DNA of 64,000 bases, from NCBI GenBank assembly GCA_019321725.1, contig CM033106.1:18636551-18700550 (forward strand). Direction: 5' to 3'. The translations under genes and the position numbers were made by a program. Positions 37,701 to 49,834 of the stretch are shown in pieces. The notes under the pieces were generated by a model. The model was given only the letters and a program-made list of their open reading frames with translations, did no database searches and was not told the origin of the DNA. This stretch comes from Paulownia fortunei (Eukaryota; Streptophyta; Magnoliopsida; Lamiales; Paulowniaceae). How positions within the stretch are numbered: the first letter of the stretch is position 1; the number at the start of each line of letters is the position of its first letter.

Positions 37701-38164
37701 TTTCTTGTGCTTGCGAAAATTTAGAGAAAGTATTAGTGTGTAACTTTTTACAAATACTTTCACTTTTAAAATAAGTTTCCAAATAATTTGAAGAGTTAGT
37801 GGTAGTAAAGTATTCATGAACAAGTTTCTCGATTGAATCCACTTCCTTTACTTTGACATCTTCTGCAGGTTACTTACAAACATTAAACATATTTAGTTCC
37901 AAAGTCATACTTCCAAATGCTAACTTCAAAATACCATTCCTACAATGGATCAAAGTATTTGAAGTTGCAAGAAAAAGACAACCCAAAATGATAGAAATTT
38001 GTGTATCTGTTTGTGCAACAGGCTCTGTGAACAAAATAATAAAATCAGCTAAAAAGTAAAACTTATCAATTTGTACCTACACATCTTCTACTACTCCCTT
38101 TGGAACTTTAATTGAATGGTCAGCTAGTTGGAATACAACAGAAGTTGTTCTAAGTTCTCTTCAA

Positions 38165-40008
38165 ACTAATTATTCATAAACTGAGAAAGGTAGAAGATTT
38201 ACACTAGCACCAAAATCAAGCAAAGTACGCTCAATTCTAGCACTTTTTATGATACATGAAATGGTTGGACAACCTGAATCTTTATACTTATGTAGAGTGA
38301 ATTGTTGAATCATTGAACTAAAACTTTCAGTTAAAAATACCTTCTTTTGTTCATGATGTTTCCTTTTGATTGTATACAAATCTTTCAAAAATTTAGCATA
38401 AGGTTGAACTTGCTTGATTGCATCCAACAATGGAATATTAATCTTGACTTGTTTAAAACTTCAAAGATTTCAGTATTTGAGTTCAATTTCTGAGTTACTT
38501 ACAATCTTTGAGGAAAGGGTGCTTGACGTAAATATTTTTCTTTTTCACCATTTTCACACTTACCTTCATCAAACTTACCTTCATCATGAAGACTATTTCC
38601 ATTCTTCATTTTTGGAGGTAGATTATAAACTTTCTTCTTAGGATGAATAGTCTTATCAATAACTTTTCCATTTTGAAGAGTTGTGACTGAATTAGCCTCC
38701 TTGACTGAATTTTCACCCAAAGAAGAAACATGACACTGAGTGGAAGGATTAGGTTGAGGTTGAGTAGGAAATTTACCTTTTTCATGAGTACACAAAGAAG
38801 CTATCAGTGTTGAAAGTGTATTTTTGATCTCATTGATAGCTTGTAAAGTCTGATTATTGATGTTTGTTTGTTCATGCATAAATGCTTGCAAAGTCTCCTC
38901 AAGGGATTTTGTATGTGGAGCTGGATAAAAATGAAGGTTTGGTGGTTTTTGTGAATGCAGCGGTTGGGCGCAGTTATCATCTCGCCAACTAAAATTGGGA
39001 TTATTTGTCCATTGTGGATTGTAAGTTTTAGAATATAGAGAATGGAAAGGTTTTTTGAATGTGTTCATGAAATTTGCTTGTACTGGAATGTTTGGACATT
39101 TATTGGTGGAGTGCCCCAAAACTTCACAATTGCTACAAACTTCTTCCTCTTGCACACGTTTAATTTTTTTACTTTTTTAAGTTCCATGGCTTCAACTCTT
39201 ATTGTTAAACTAGCAATCCTAAAATTTAGATCAATTTCTTTGCTAAGGTAATATTTTTTTTATCACTATTAACAAGATTAGATCTAATCGAACATTCGGA
39301 AGAATTAACACTATGCCATGATTGAGAGTTTTTTACCAAATGATCTAGATATTCTATGGCCTCATCAGGTTCTTTATCAAGAAACTCACAATTATACATT
39401 GTTTCAACAAATTATTTTATTTTAGGAGTTAAACCTTCATAAAAGAAATTAATTAAGCGTCATTTTTCAAAACCATGATGTGGGCATGATTTCAACAAAT
39501 CTTTAAATCTTTCCAACATTGAAAAAAAACTTTATTAGAATTTTTAGAAAAAAATTGAATTTATCTTTTCAAAGCATTAGTTTTATGAGTTGGAAAGAAT
39601 TTTTTCAAAAATTCAGCTTGTATTTCTTGTCAAGTGCCAACTGACCTAGGTTTTAAAGAATTAAGCCAAGTTTTTGCTTTATCTTTTAAAGAAAAAATGA
39701 AATAATTTAAGCTTAACAATCTCATTAATGCAAGTTTGATTAACAAAAGTGACACATACTTCATCAAATTCTTTCAAATGCAAGTAAGGGCTTTCAGAAT
39801 CTATACCATGGAAATTAGAAAGTAAAGGGATCATACCTGGCTTGAATAGAAAGTTATTTGCATTGAGAGGAAAAATGAGACAAGAAGGAGAAGAATTTCG
39901 AGGAGGTTGCGAGTAATAATGCATGGTACGCACCTGTTGATTCTCATTTTCATCCTTGACACTTTCATTTTCAGCCATAATGGAAGTGTGTGGAGATGAT
40001 TCAAACAA
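38165..40008 (-). pseudogene. gag and protease of Athila-like element, decayed
   Basis: Gag starts near 40008 or 39967 and reads through 39679 (FHGIDSESPYLHLKEFDEV, ~39800), then shows many stops to ~39200. A CCHC zinc knuckle CSNCEVLGHSTNKC lies at ~39140 in the open stretch 39155-38499, followed by a Gln/Asn/Pro-rich linker. The aspartic protease motif reads DFGASVNLLP at ~38190, with its catalytic Asp kept. Gag packages RNA and the protease cuts the polyprotein. A second frame at 40016-39831 is a shadow. Confidence 0.83.
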
Positions 40009-40160
40009 ATTTCCAAATAAAGTTTTAAAATTATTTCTAACTAAATGCGGAGAATTATGACTGTGTTACCATATAACCATATATCTATATATCCATAAAG
40101 AAATAAACAAACTATATTTACAAAGAAAAAACTAATAACAAACCTGAATACTTAGCTTGC

Positions 40161-40180
40161 TTTCCCTGGCAATAACGCCA
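40161..40180 (-). other. Primer binding site, Asp-tRNA type
   Basis: Minus strand TGGCGTTATTGCCAGGGAAA lies six bases inside the 5' LTR. It resembles the Asp-tRNA primer site used by Athila elements, with a few substitutions. Confidence 0.8.
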
Positions 40181-40186
40181 AAAATT

Positions 40187-41771
40187 TACTACAACTTTAA
40201 GGTTGCAAACTCTAGTGCAGGTTGTATTAAATAATAATTTTTTTATGAGTCCAAGGTCGATTTACAGGGAAGTTGGTTGAAGAATTCAGGATTATAATTC
40301 TAAAAAAATGGGATTTATGTGATTCAAAATATATAAAAAATTAAATATATGTTGTAACTAAAGAAAAACTAAAGTAATAAAAGTACTGAGGATTAGGGAT
40401 CCACTTTTGTGTTTTTGATAGAGAAATGGTTATTTATTTTTTTTACCTCTATTAATTGCCACTATTGGAATTCATACATAATGAAGGTTCTAATTGGATG
40501 ATATTATCAAATAACTCATGCAATAAGGTAATAATGATTTCTTACTATTTGCAAATTATCTCTTAACACCAACACTTATTTATTGGATCAAATATTTATG
40601 CGCACCTTTGTCAACAAAAAATCAAGGTTCCACATTAGCAGTCGGTGGGGTAAAACTGTATAAGCTAAATAAACCCAAGTATTTATTATACCGTTGGAGA
40701 TACCTAAATAAAAAATACTTAAATATTTTCTACCCTTATAACCATTCCTCTTCCTCCATCAAGAGGTTCACCCTTTTTCCTCAACAAAATAAAATTTAGA
40801 AAGACATAATAAAAGTAGGAAAGACTAAAAATAAAAGAGAAACTAGAGAATTACTTTTTATTACTATTAGAAAACTTACATTACTAGAAAACATATATAG
40901 TAGAAAACTTAGCTTAAAGAAACCCTCTACCCCCCATCCCCTCTTACAAGCTTAATACATGGCCTATTTATAGTACTTGGAGTATGCTACAGGCCAAACA
41001 AATAATGGAGGAGTTAATCAAGTTGTATGTTAGTTGCCAAGAGTTGGTAAGTTGTTACACCAAGTCCTCAAAATTCTCACCTACTAAATTTAATTGAATT
41101 GTTAGGTTAGATACAACCATATTTTGATAATGAGTAAAGAACAAAAGTTGTAGATCTTTTGCTGCTAATATATTTTCATATATCATTTGTTAAATTTGGC
41201 TATTGGATGAAGGAGATATGATCTAATTACTGAATTATGTCCAAGAGTCATCCTTTAACAACAGCAGCACATTGCAGCCTCTGTTTTTACCATTTTAACA
41301 CATGTTCTCACCATCTTGTCTTAGAAAACTTATTTATTTACCTTTTTTGTATAAAATATCCAAATTTTAGCCCAAAATAAATTTGGTCTTAAGAGATATG
41401 ACCCTATTGGTCAAATAAGTCAATACTGGGCTAAACTCTGTTCTGAATTTTAGTGATCCATTTTGTACAACCACTTAGATGAAATTAATGCTATAATCAA
41501 GACTAAATTGGGATGAGCTTCCAACATAAAAGTTGTATGTCTATCACTTGGCTTTCAAATAAAGTAAGATTCAGGTCCATAGGAATTTTGATCATGAAGT
41601 TATACTCAAAATACAAAAACTACACAAGTTTGGAAACATGCTTCTTTTGATCTTTTTATATTCATTGATTCCCTAATACAAAACATTAATAAAACAATAA
41701 TATTAACAAGAATAAAGCAAGAAAAATATAAAAGATTTGATACAAAAATATATCAAAATATGCATTTATCA
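40187..41771 (-). repeat. 5' LTR of Athila-like element (1585 bp)
   Basis: Plus-strand ends TACTACAACTTTAAGG and GCATTTATCA; the first base pair of the minus-strand 3' end is mutated from TG to TA compared with the other two copies. It aligns with the partial copy at 30880 and the full copy at 49835-51442. Confidence 0.87.
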
Positions 41772-41776
41772 ATAAC

Positions 41777-42949
41777 AATAACAATATGATTAGCAATGGG
41801 GGTCTAATTTGTCACTGCTGCTTTGTGAAAAATAACATACTTTAGTGTGAATTGTGCAGCAAGAAAAGTGGTAGTGTTTCTAGGCTAAGCATTTCTAGTA
41901 CCCCCAGTTAATTCCCTAATGATCACATCAAAGTTGGTTGGTAACTCAACTGAATCAACTTGTGGAATACCCAAATATTCATTAACAATCTGAGCAGTAA
42001 AGAAATAAATTCTTCCTCTAACATAAACTTGTTCAAATTTTTCAGAATTAGCCTTAATGATGTCAGAATGCAAGTTGCAATAAAATTCTTTCAATACCTA
42101 AGGTATATAAGGTTTGATATCTTTTACTATGCCAATGAGCTACCTATCAATCAAAACCAACTCTAAGCCTCTATCCTCAAAATCACTCATCCTAACTGAC
42201 CTTTCAGACTAAACCTTCATTTAGAAATATGAGTCCACATTTCTTTAGCAAGTACACTGTAAAACTTGTGAGAAACAACCTTATTTACCTCAAGTCTTTT
42301 AGACTCAAAATCAATTCAGGTCCTTGAGCGGACTCTCCAAAATAATTATCAAAGACAAAGATGTGAGTATTACCTTGTGAATTAGTTCTGCTCCCAGATT
42401 CTTCAAGTTGATAATCAGAATTTTTTCTAGAAGCTACAGGAGTCTATGATGTCCTACTTTCTATTTGAACAAGATTGTGGACATGGGCAACACCAGTACT
42501 TCCTTGTTGAATAGAGACTTCAATAGAATTTGAAGAAGTGGAGCAGCAAGCTGAGGGCTATGAAATAGCATTAGCTTTACCACAAACAAGATCAGGAGTG
42601 TGCCCTTGTTGAAATCCCTTAGGGTTTCAACCACTTAAGCAGTATCTGCTAGAGATGTTGCTGGCATGTGAAATGAAGAACTCCATGGAGCAAGGTATGC
42701 ACCTTGTGTACTACCAGTAACTAGTTCACCAGCATAAGTGGCATAGCTGATTTTCAGTGGTGGATACTCTATGGCAAGGGGTACAACATCAACCTCATGT
42801 TCTAGTGGATTTTTCGGCATTGGAGGGGCACAGGTGGCTAGAGCTTGTCGTCGTCCCCATTTTATCTGTGTTCTAGATATCTCACCTTTTTTTTATTTAA
42901 GCAATCTCTTTTGCATTTGAGAAAGGGTTTCATCTTGTTATCCTGCCAT
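41777..42949 (-). pseudogene. Envelope-like / plant transposon-protein ORF, N-terminal part
   Basis: Probable start ATG at 42949, followed by early stops. An open proline-rich stretch lies at 42820-42635, and the conserved domain start at 42094-41885 (KEFYCNLHSD, then VYVRGRIYFF and VNEYLGIPQ). One stop at 41885 and another near 41810 interrupt the frame before it meets the Athila insertion at 41776. The same frame continues at 30879. The family occurs downstream of pol in SIRE-type copia elements and in other plant transposons; its molecular role is unknown. Decayed and interrupted. Confidence 0.68.
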
Positions 42950-44009
42950 GTTACACAACTAGTGAAAGAACAAGAGAAACAAGAAAGGAGAAGAGAGAAG
43001 AGCAAAGGGAACTTTTTATGGCTATAAAATTAGGGTTTTTAGTGATAGAACAGAAAAAGGGTTAAAGCCTTATTTATAGCCTAGGTAAAAATCCAATTCC
43101 CACCAACGAGAGTCCTTAAGTGCAAACTTTCTTTTAAATCTAGACTTAATCTCTTAGGAGTACTCTTTCTCCACCAATAACATATTTTTCACTTGCGCAG
43201 AGTCTAAGAAATAGAAATTTAGATAAGTGGGATTTGTTCCAATTTGATAATCTAAGTAACTTCTATATTTTTTTCCAATTTATTGATGCACAAGAAAATT
43301 AAGATAAAATCCTAGAAAGATATGTCTATTATGCAATCCTTACTTGAAACATGTTACTATTCAGATTTTAGATCTCATAATTCTAAAAACATCAATTGAA
43401 AAAATGAACATTTAATCCGTTTTGACAATAAACTCAGAATTCCATTAGATTTTCATTCCAAATAAATTTATATCACATAAAAATCAGTTTAATAAGAACT
43501 GAAATTATGAGCCATCAATTTCGTTAAACAATGTTCATCACATTGTTCTATCATGCAAAGAGAACATGGATTTATTCAGTCAATAGTTTTCACTCTAACA
43601 CTTAGGGTAGCTTTTTCTCATGGTAGATCGTCCTCTAGAAATTTATGATACCTACTCTCAGATTACTCATGATTAGCATTCACTCCTAAGAATAGGTAGT
43701 TTTTTTGTGTCAAAGGCCTCCAAGTTCTCAATTTAGAAAATTCAAGCATAATTAAAATATGAAATTTTTCTGAAGTCTATTCAAGTTCAAGGTCAAATCA
43801 GTTGAGATTCCAGAATTAGAAAATTCAAAATCTAATCATTCTTGATTTTTAATATAATATACCAGCATGAGATACATGAATTAGAAAAAAAAAACAACTT
43901 GTCATATCACTTACATGCTAACAGAGTGCTGGAACATAATCTACATGCAACGATGTTCATTATGATGTCCCAACAATAGACCGAACATGACTTTATATAA
44001 TGCAAACAC
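42950..44009 (-). other. Spacer between pol and envelope-like ORF of SIRE-like element
   Basis: About 1 kb without a recognisable ORF. An A/G-rich leader (minus-strand CTCTTCTCCTTTCTTGTTTC region, 42960-43010) lies just before the envelope-like start. Otherwise AT-rich with nothing further supported. Confidence 0.5.
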
Positions 44010-46800
44010 CTAAGGACTTCTGAATGCAGTGAATCTATATGCATTAATAGCCTTAATTGCCTTAGTAAATATGTCAGCCAATTGATTTTCAGTTGTTACA
44101 TGATGTATTATCACAATTCCACTCTCTACTAACTCTCTAACAAAGTGATGATGCATGTCGATATGTTTTGTCCTAGAGTGTTGATCTGGATTTTTAGAAA
44201 TGTTTATAGCTCTTAGGTTATCACAAAACACATTTATTGATCTTGTATAATTCTATAATTAGCAATCATTTGCTTCATCTATAGAAGTTGTGAACAATAG
44301 TTCCCACATGCACTATACTTAGATTCAGTAGTAGATAAGGACATGTAGTATTGTTTCTTACTAAACCAAGATATGAGATTATTACCAAGAAGAAAACAAC
44401 CACTTAATGTGCTTTTCCTATCATCCACATCACCTGACCCAGTCTGCATCACAGTAACCTACAAGATTTATATTAATGTCCTTGGAATACCTGATGCCAT
44501 TGTTAAGTATACTATTCACATATCTAATGATCCATTTGACAGCTCTTAGATGTAAGTCCTTTGAATCAGATTGCTACCTAGCACAAACACCTACACTAAA
44601 GTAAATATCAGGTCTAGAAATAGTAATATATAGAAGACTATCAATCATGCTTCTATACAGTAATGTTTTAACCGATGTTCCAACATCATCTTTGGACAAC
44701 CTATCATTTGTGCCCATAGGAGTTTTAATATGTTTGGTGTTTTCTAATTCAAATTTCTTTACTAAGTTACATGCATATTTACTCTAAGAAATAAAAATGC
44801 CATTATCAAGTTGTTTAATTTGTAAACATAGAAAGTAATTTAACTCACCAACCATATTCATATTAAAATCCCTAGACAGTTGTTCAACAAACTCATTAAT
44901 ACTATGCTTAGGTTGACCCAAAAACTTTATCATCCACATAAATCTATGCTATCGACCTAAAAACTTTATTATCCATATAAATTTATGCTATGATCAAACT
45001 TGTGTTCGAACACTTGATGAACAATATTTTATCGGCTCCCCTTCTCTTATAGCTCTTATTAACTAGAAAGTTTTTCAAATGCTCATACCAAGTTCTAAGA
45101 GCTTGTTTCAGTCCATACAAGGCCTTTTTCAACTTATAGTCATGGTTAGGATGATGTGGATTCTCAAAACCCTTAGGTTGTTCTACATAAGCCTCTTTAT
45201 TCAAAAACCCATTCAAAAGGCACTTTCAGCAACCATTTGGTACAATTTGAAATTCATCCAGTATGTAATGGTCAAAAGTAACCTAACTGACTCTAACCTA
45301 GCTAGAGAGGTAATGGTTTCATCAAAATTAATTTCCTCAATTTATGTGTAACCATGTGCAACCAACATTGCTTTGTTCCTTGTAATATTCCCAAACTCAT
45401 CAGTTTTGTTCATAAAGATCTATTTGGTACCTATTACATTAGAGTCTTTAGGCTTAGGAACTAGAGTTATATATCATTCTTAACAAATTAACCTAACTCA
45501 TCTTGCATAGCATTGAACTAAAATTCATCTTTCAAAGCTTCATTAATATTTTTTGGTTTAATAGAAGAGGTATAGAATATGTATCTCACCATGTTTCTAT
45601 AATTGAGCTTAGGCTTTTGCTTTGTTCTCATCCCATCAGTAAGGGTCCCAATTACCTGAACTGAAGGATGATTTTTTTGAATTCTTGTAGGTGGATCCCT
45701 TCTTAGGGAATCTATCTTTCAAATTCTTTCCCATGGTCACTTCTAATCCTAAAAAATTGACCAATTTTACTATTTTTCTTAGTTTTAAATCTTGCACAAA
45801 GTTTCTTAAAGATATGAAAAGTATCAAATTTCTCTATCAAAAAGTCAACCTAAGTATACCTAGAGAAATTATCCATACAAACAAACATGTATTTCTTACC
45901 ACTAAGGCTTTTAACCTACATAGGACCCATCAGATCCATATGCAAAAGTTTGATTCTGTGTTGTACCTACATGTTAGAACATTGGATGGGACGCACATTT
46001 CTGTTTGTCTAATTGGCAAGGACCACAAACACCATCCTTTTTCTTACTCAATTTTGGCACTCCCAGAACTGCACCTGGATTCACAAGTTTAGTCAAACTC
46101 TTAAAATTTAAGTGTCTAAGTTTTTGGTGCCAAATCTCAGTTTCATCCTGTGTAATGTTTAAATAGGACATCTGATGTTCTAACATGTAGCAATTATCAG
46201 ACGACCTCTTACCTATCAAAACATAGTTGTTAATATCATAAAAACTTGACATAAATCTTTTGTAAAATGAACAAACATATTTTGGTCACATAATTGACTA
46301 ATACTAATCAAGTTAGCCTTAAGTCCTTTAATTAGCAATATATTATTTAGCCTAGGTAAGCCTTTAACATCTAAAGTTCTTTTACCAAGAATCCGTTCAT
46401 GCACACCATCACCAAAAGTCATGTAGCCTTCTTCAATACTTTGAAAATTGGACAGGTTATGTTTGTTCCTAGTATGTGCCTAGAACAACCACTATCAAAG
46501 TACCAAGAATCACTAGTAGAAGCTTTCAAGGATATGCTAGCAATATTACACCTAAGATCAAATTCTCTAATCTAAATTCTGCATGGAAAATCATTTTTCA
46601 GATTAATCTTAAACTCTGGTGTACATTTTAGGGACATATTTTGGTCCATGTTCAAACTTTACAGATAATGATGTTCTAACTTGTTTTCCATTCCACAAGT
46701 CCTTTTTCAATTTGAAACACTTATGACATATATGACCAAGAATGTGGCAGTAATGGCAGATTGGTACAAACCTTTTTCTTACCAGAATTCGATTGTTATA
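44010..46800 (-). pseudogene. gag zinc knuckle and pol of SIRE-like copia element, decayed
   Basis: Minus-strand order is copia-type: a CCHC knuckle CHYCHILGHICHKC (~46760-46715), GAG-pre-integrase (WHQKLRHLN with CGPCQLDKQK, 46252-45974), integrase core remnants to ~45600, RT (VEQPKGFENPHHP, ALYGLKQA at 45216-44983) and RNase H ending with TKHIDMHHHF and ENQLADIFTKA (44231-44010). Stops are very frequent in the integrase part. The RT catalytic box survives once as YVDD, next to a degraded duplicate. Upstream gag beyond the knuckle is missing or beyond recognition, so the element is 5'-truncated or highly decayed there. Confidence 0.85.
44920..44997 (-). repeat. 39-bp in-frame tandem duplication over the RT catalytic box
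   Basis: Two adjacent 39-bp copies (44920-44958 and 44959-44997) with five or six differences. On the minus strand one encodes IYVDDKVF, the other IYMDNKVF. The duplication keeps frame and doubles the RT catalytic motif. Confidence 0.88.
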
Positions 46801-46930
46801 AGGATTAAAGTAATCAATTGTTAGCCCCTTTTTTGAATTCCAGTTTATAGGAATCCAAGCATCTCCCCACTAAAGTAGTCCATATTTTGAACAAGAACAT
46901 AAAATCAAGATTCTGATAGCAATTATGATT

Positions 46931-49165
46931 CCTTTACTAACCTAGTTTATGGAGTGAATATAGTGAATATTAATTCTAACTATCAATAGTGATAAAATAA
47001 TTAATATTTTGACAAGAGATGGAATTTTGGTAGAAAAATAATAGAGCAAGAAAATAATTTTTCTTTCTCTCTTTTTCTCTTATGGCTGAAAATTAGAGGG
47101 CTCTTCTTCTCTCAAATTTTCGGCCATCATGGCCAACACTGCAATTAGATTGGATATATTGTACTCTTTTCTTTTATAAGACAATCTTATTAGAAATCAT
47201 ATTATTAAAAAGGCACGTTCTTTATATCTTGTGCTCATTAAATAAAGTCCTTAGACCAAATTTAGCTACGAGGCATGGTCGTTCATATGATGCAATCATG
47301 GAACATGGCTCTAAGGATTTGGTCTTAAATAAGTTTCGAGTCGAGGGTTTTTTGAGATGAGACATCAAATAGCCTAGTAAGACTCACATATACGATGCAT
47401 GCTCGTAAGATGAGAATATCTCATTCCATTGGCATTAGCACAGAGACACAAGTGCATGTATTTGGGTGTTTATCACAGAACAAGTACACCAAACATGGCT
47501 TGTAGGAAATTCTTAGCTTGAGGCTTTACCTGTTGAAATAAGAATTTCTGTGTTGAGGTATGATGGTAGCCTTGTGTGAATCCTGTAGTACTTTGATATA
47601 TATTCTGATTACATGACAATTATAAAAGGGGTATGTTGGGTATTGCACTGGTGTGCATGGAGGGTTGTCAGTAGCCAAAATAGAATTCGACTCTTGTCTT
47701 TTAATAAGAGAATCTCCTGTATTTTTATAGTTCATGATTTAAAGACCTTGGCCAAGGCAGGATAAATTTTGATTCATCAGGAATCATTGGAACTTGAAAT
47801 AGGATCATATTTACTGAATCATTTAAGATTTTGACTTATAATCTATGCCCTATATTCAATCGGGAGGTTAGTTATCGGAAGGACCGTATATGTATAGGGC
47901 TGGCAACTAAAATAGGTTTACTGGCTATTTCACTTAAGACTAGTTTGCCATGATTACTTGGTAGATGTTTTCATGGATAGTGAGGTTTTTAGAATTAAGG
48001 AGTTAATTCCAAGCAGATTAATTAATTGGATTAAATAATCAGAATAATTGTTATTCATAAGTTGCAAATGTTATTAGCCCACTACTAACTTAGTTGTAAC
48101 CTAAAGGGTCACATATAAATTTGGAGTGGAACATTTCTAATCTAGGAATTAATCCAAGTAGTTGGATTTATTTAATTAATGGAGATTAGTTTGGTGCTTA
48201 AATTAATTCCGTGGGTTGAATTAATTTTTCAAATAAGTAAAGAGATTATTTAATTGAACCTAGTAAGATTAGGAAGTCTAATTGGAGTGTAGTAATTAAT
48301 TGATTGGATCAATTAATTGGAATTAGCTAAATTTGATTAGTTAGATTAATTAATAGACTTTATCAAAGTCTAAACCCAAAATTAAAGTGGCTTTTTATTT
48401 AAAGGCCCACTTTAATTATTAAAAGAAATTAAAAATAAGATAATAAGATTTTCTTATTGATTATCTTATAAAATTAATTAGAGATAATAGATGTCTATCT
48501 TAATTGCATTGGAAGGTCCAACACAATCAAGAAAAGAGAGAGGGGGCGATTTTCTAGCTTGTAGAAGTCCACTAAATTGGCCACATTCATTATATGAGGA
48601 TATGTTCATTGAATTAATTATTTTTAGAGAGTTTGACTTTTCCAAAACAATTAATTTCAACACATGGAAATATGGAAAATGATGAAAATTATGGATAATT
48701 TTCAACTACCTATTTTTCTAGATATGGCCGAAAATTAGAGGGGATGTATCTATCCTAATTCTCGGCTACTTCAAAGGATTAGGGAAAGAAATTATTTTTC
48801 ATCCTTAACACTTTTCTCTCTTCCAAAAACGTCTTTCAAGATAATCAAAAACTCTCTTTGATTATTCTATGTATTGAATTCTTCTTTCTACAAGTTGTAT
48901 TAAGAATTAATATACACAAAAGCAGTCCAAAGTAGATTAGTAAAAGAATTAAAAATAACTAACGAGATTTTTAATTTTGCTTTCTAGTCCAAACTTGTGG
49001 TCTATCTTTAGAAAGGAGACATTTGGATCCCTTGTGTGACCTTTTTTAAAGAGTGATTGATAGCAATTGATTGCTATACAACCTACAACAACCAGAGTGT
49101 ATCAAAGATAAAATTCAAGACTTTATTTACTCGTTTGTAAAACCATCAAAAACACGCAATCGTTA
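46931..49165. other. Copia LTR-like remnants in inverted arrangement
   Basis: No coding region. The segment ~46960-47210 read on the minus strand resembles ~48700-48960 read on the plus strand. Both contain a GGCYGAAAATTAGAG palindrome and a following GAAAGAAA...TTATTTT stretch. The plus-oriented part (47500-49160) leads into copia RT at 49172, and the minus-oriented part backs onto the SIRE-like element. I interpret this as two fragmentary LTRs head to head; exact ends are not visible. Confidence 0.45.
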
Positions 49166-49171
49166 GACTAA

Positions 49172-49834
49172 ATATGTGTCTACAAGAAGGTTAGTGGAAG
49201 GGCAGTTATGTTTGTTATGCTCTACGTTGATGACATCCTACTCATTGAAAATGATGTAGGGATGTTGTAGTCAACGATGACTTGGTTGTTTAAACAGTTT
49301 TCCATGATGGACTTGGGAGACGCATCTTTTATCCTATGGATAAAGATCTATAGAGATAGATATAGAAGGATGACCAGACTATCCCAGTCCAATTACATAG
49401 ATAAAGTGCTAAAAATGTTTAGCATAGAGGAATCCAAACAAAGATTCCTGCCTGTGAGTCATGGAGTTTCACTCTCTAAAGCTATGTCTCCTAAAACACT
49501 TGAAGAGAGAGAAGGATGACTCGCATACTTTATGTGTATGTAACAGAGAGTATATTGTATGCAACATTGCATATAAGGCCTGATATCGCACATGATATCG
49601 GTCCAGTCCATGGGAAGAACACTGGAAAGCCACTAATATGATCCTCAAGTACTTAAGAAGGACCAATGATATCTTTTTGATATATGGTAATGAAGAACTA
49701 AAACTGAAGGGATATATAGACTCTAGTTTTCAGTTCGATAGAGATAACTCAAAGTCCATGTCTAGATACAAATTCACCCTGTATGGTGGTGCAGTTAGTT
49801 GGAAAAGTTCCAAGCAAGATACGACCGTACACTC
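49172..49834 (+). pseudogene. Ty1/copia RT and RNase H fragment, cut by Athila LTR
   Basis: Begins abruptly at a CVYKKVSG-like segment, carries the RT box MLYVDDILLI (~49225), then the stretch FSMMDLGDASFILWIKIYRD and LSQSNYIDKVLK (open 49277-49519). A frameshifted region near 49520-49640 follows, then RNase H (49638-49834, with GGAVSWKSSKQ). A stop lies at 49270. The frame is truncated at 49834, in mid RNase H, by the LTR that starts TGCTATAACTTTAAGG. The 5' part of pol and the end of RNase H are not found in the window. Confidence 0.85.

Larger units (their letters stand above)
30880..41771 (-). mobile_element. Athila-like Ty3/gypsy element nested in the envelope-like ORF
   Basis: Minus-strand order: 5' LTR (41771-40187), Asp-tRNA-type primer site, gag, protease, RT, RNase H, integrase (to ~34796), then a non-canonical cargo region with two decayed ORFs (34564-33927 and 33755-33120), 3' internal sequence and a truncated 3' LTR ending at 30880. 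Flanks are ATAAT (30875-30879) and ATAAC (41772-41776), a 5-bp duplication with one mismatch. Removing the element joins the two halves of the envelope-like ORF in one frame, which supports both ends. The primer site, the protease motif GASVNLLP and the RT box FMDDFSIF are typical of the Athila group. Confidence 0.9.
29248..46930 (-). mobile_element. SIRE-like Ty1/copia element with envelope-like ORF, host of a nested Athila
   Basis: Read on the minus strand from about 46930 leftwards: degraded primer-site-like sequence (~46905-46918), gag zinc knuckle, GAG-pre-integrase, integrase, RT, RNase H (to 44010), a ~1 kb spacer, an envelope-like ORF (42949 to 41777, continuing 30879 to 30541), a polypurine tract and a 3' LTR (30326 to 29248). 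An envelope-like ORF after pol is characteristic of the SIRE group of copia elements. The nested Athila-like insertion accounts for 30880-41771. No matching 5' LTR is visible at the right end, so the element is 5'-truncated. All coding parts are decayed. Confidence 0.75.
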
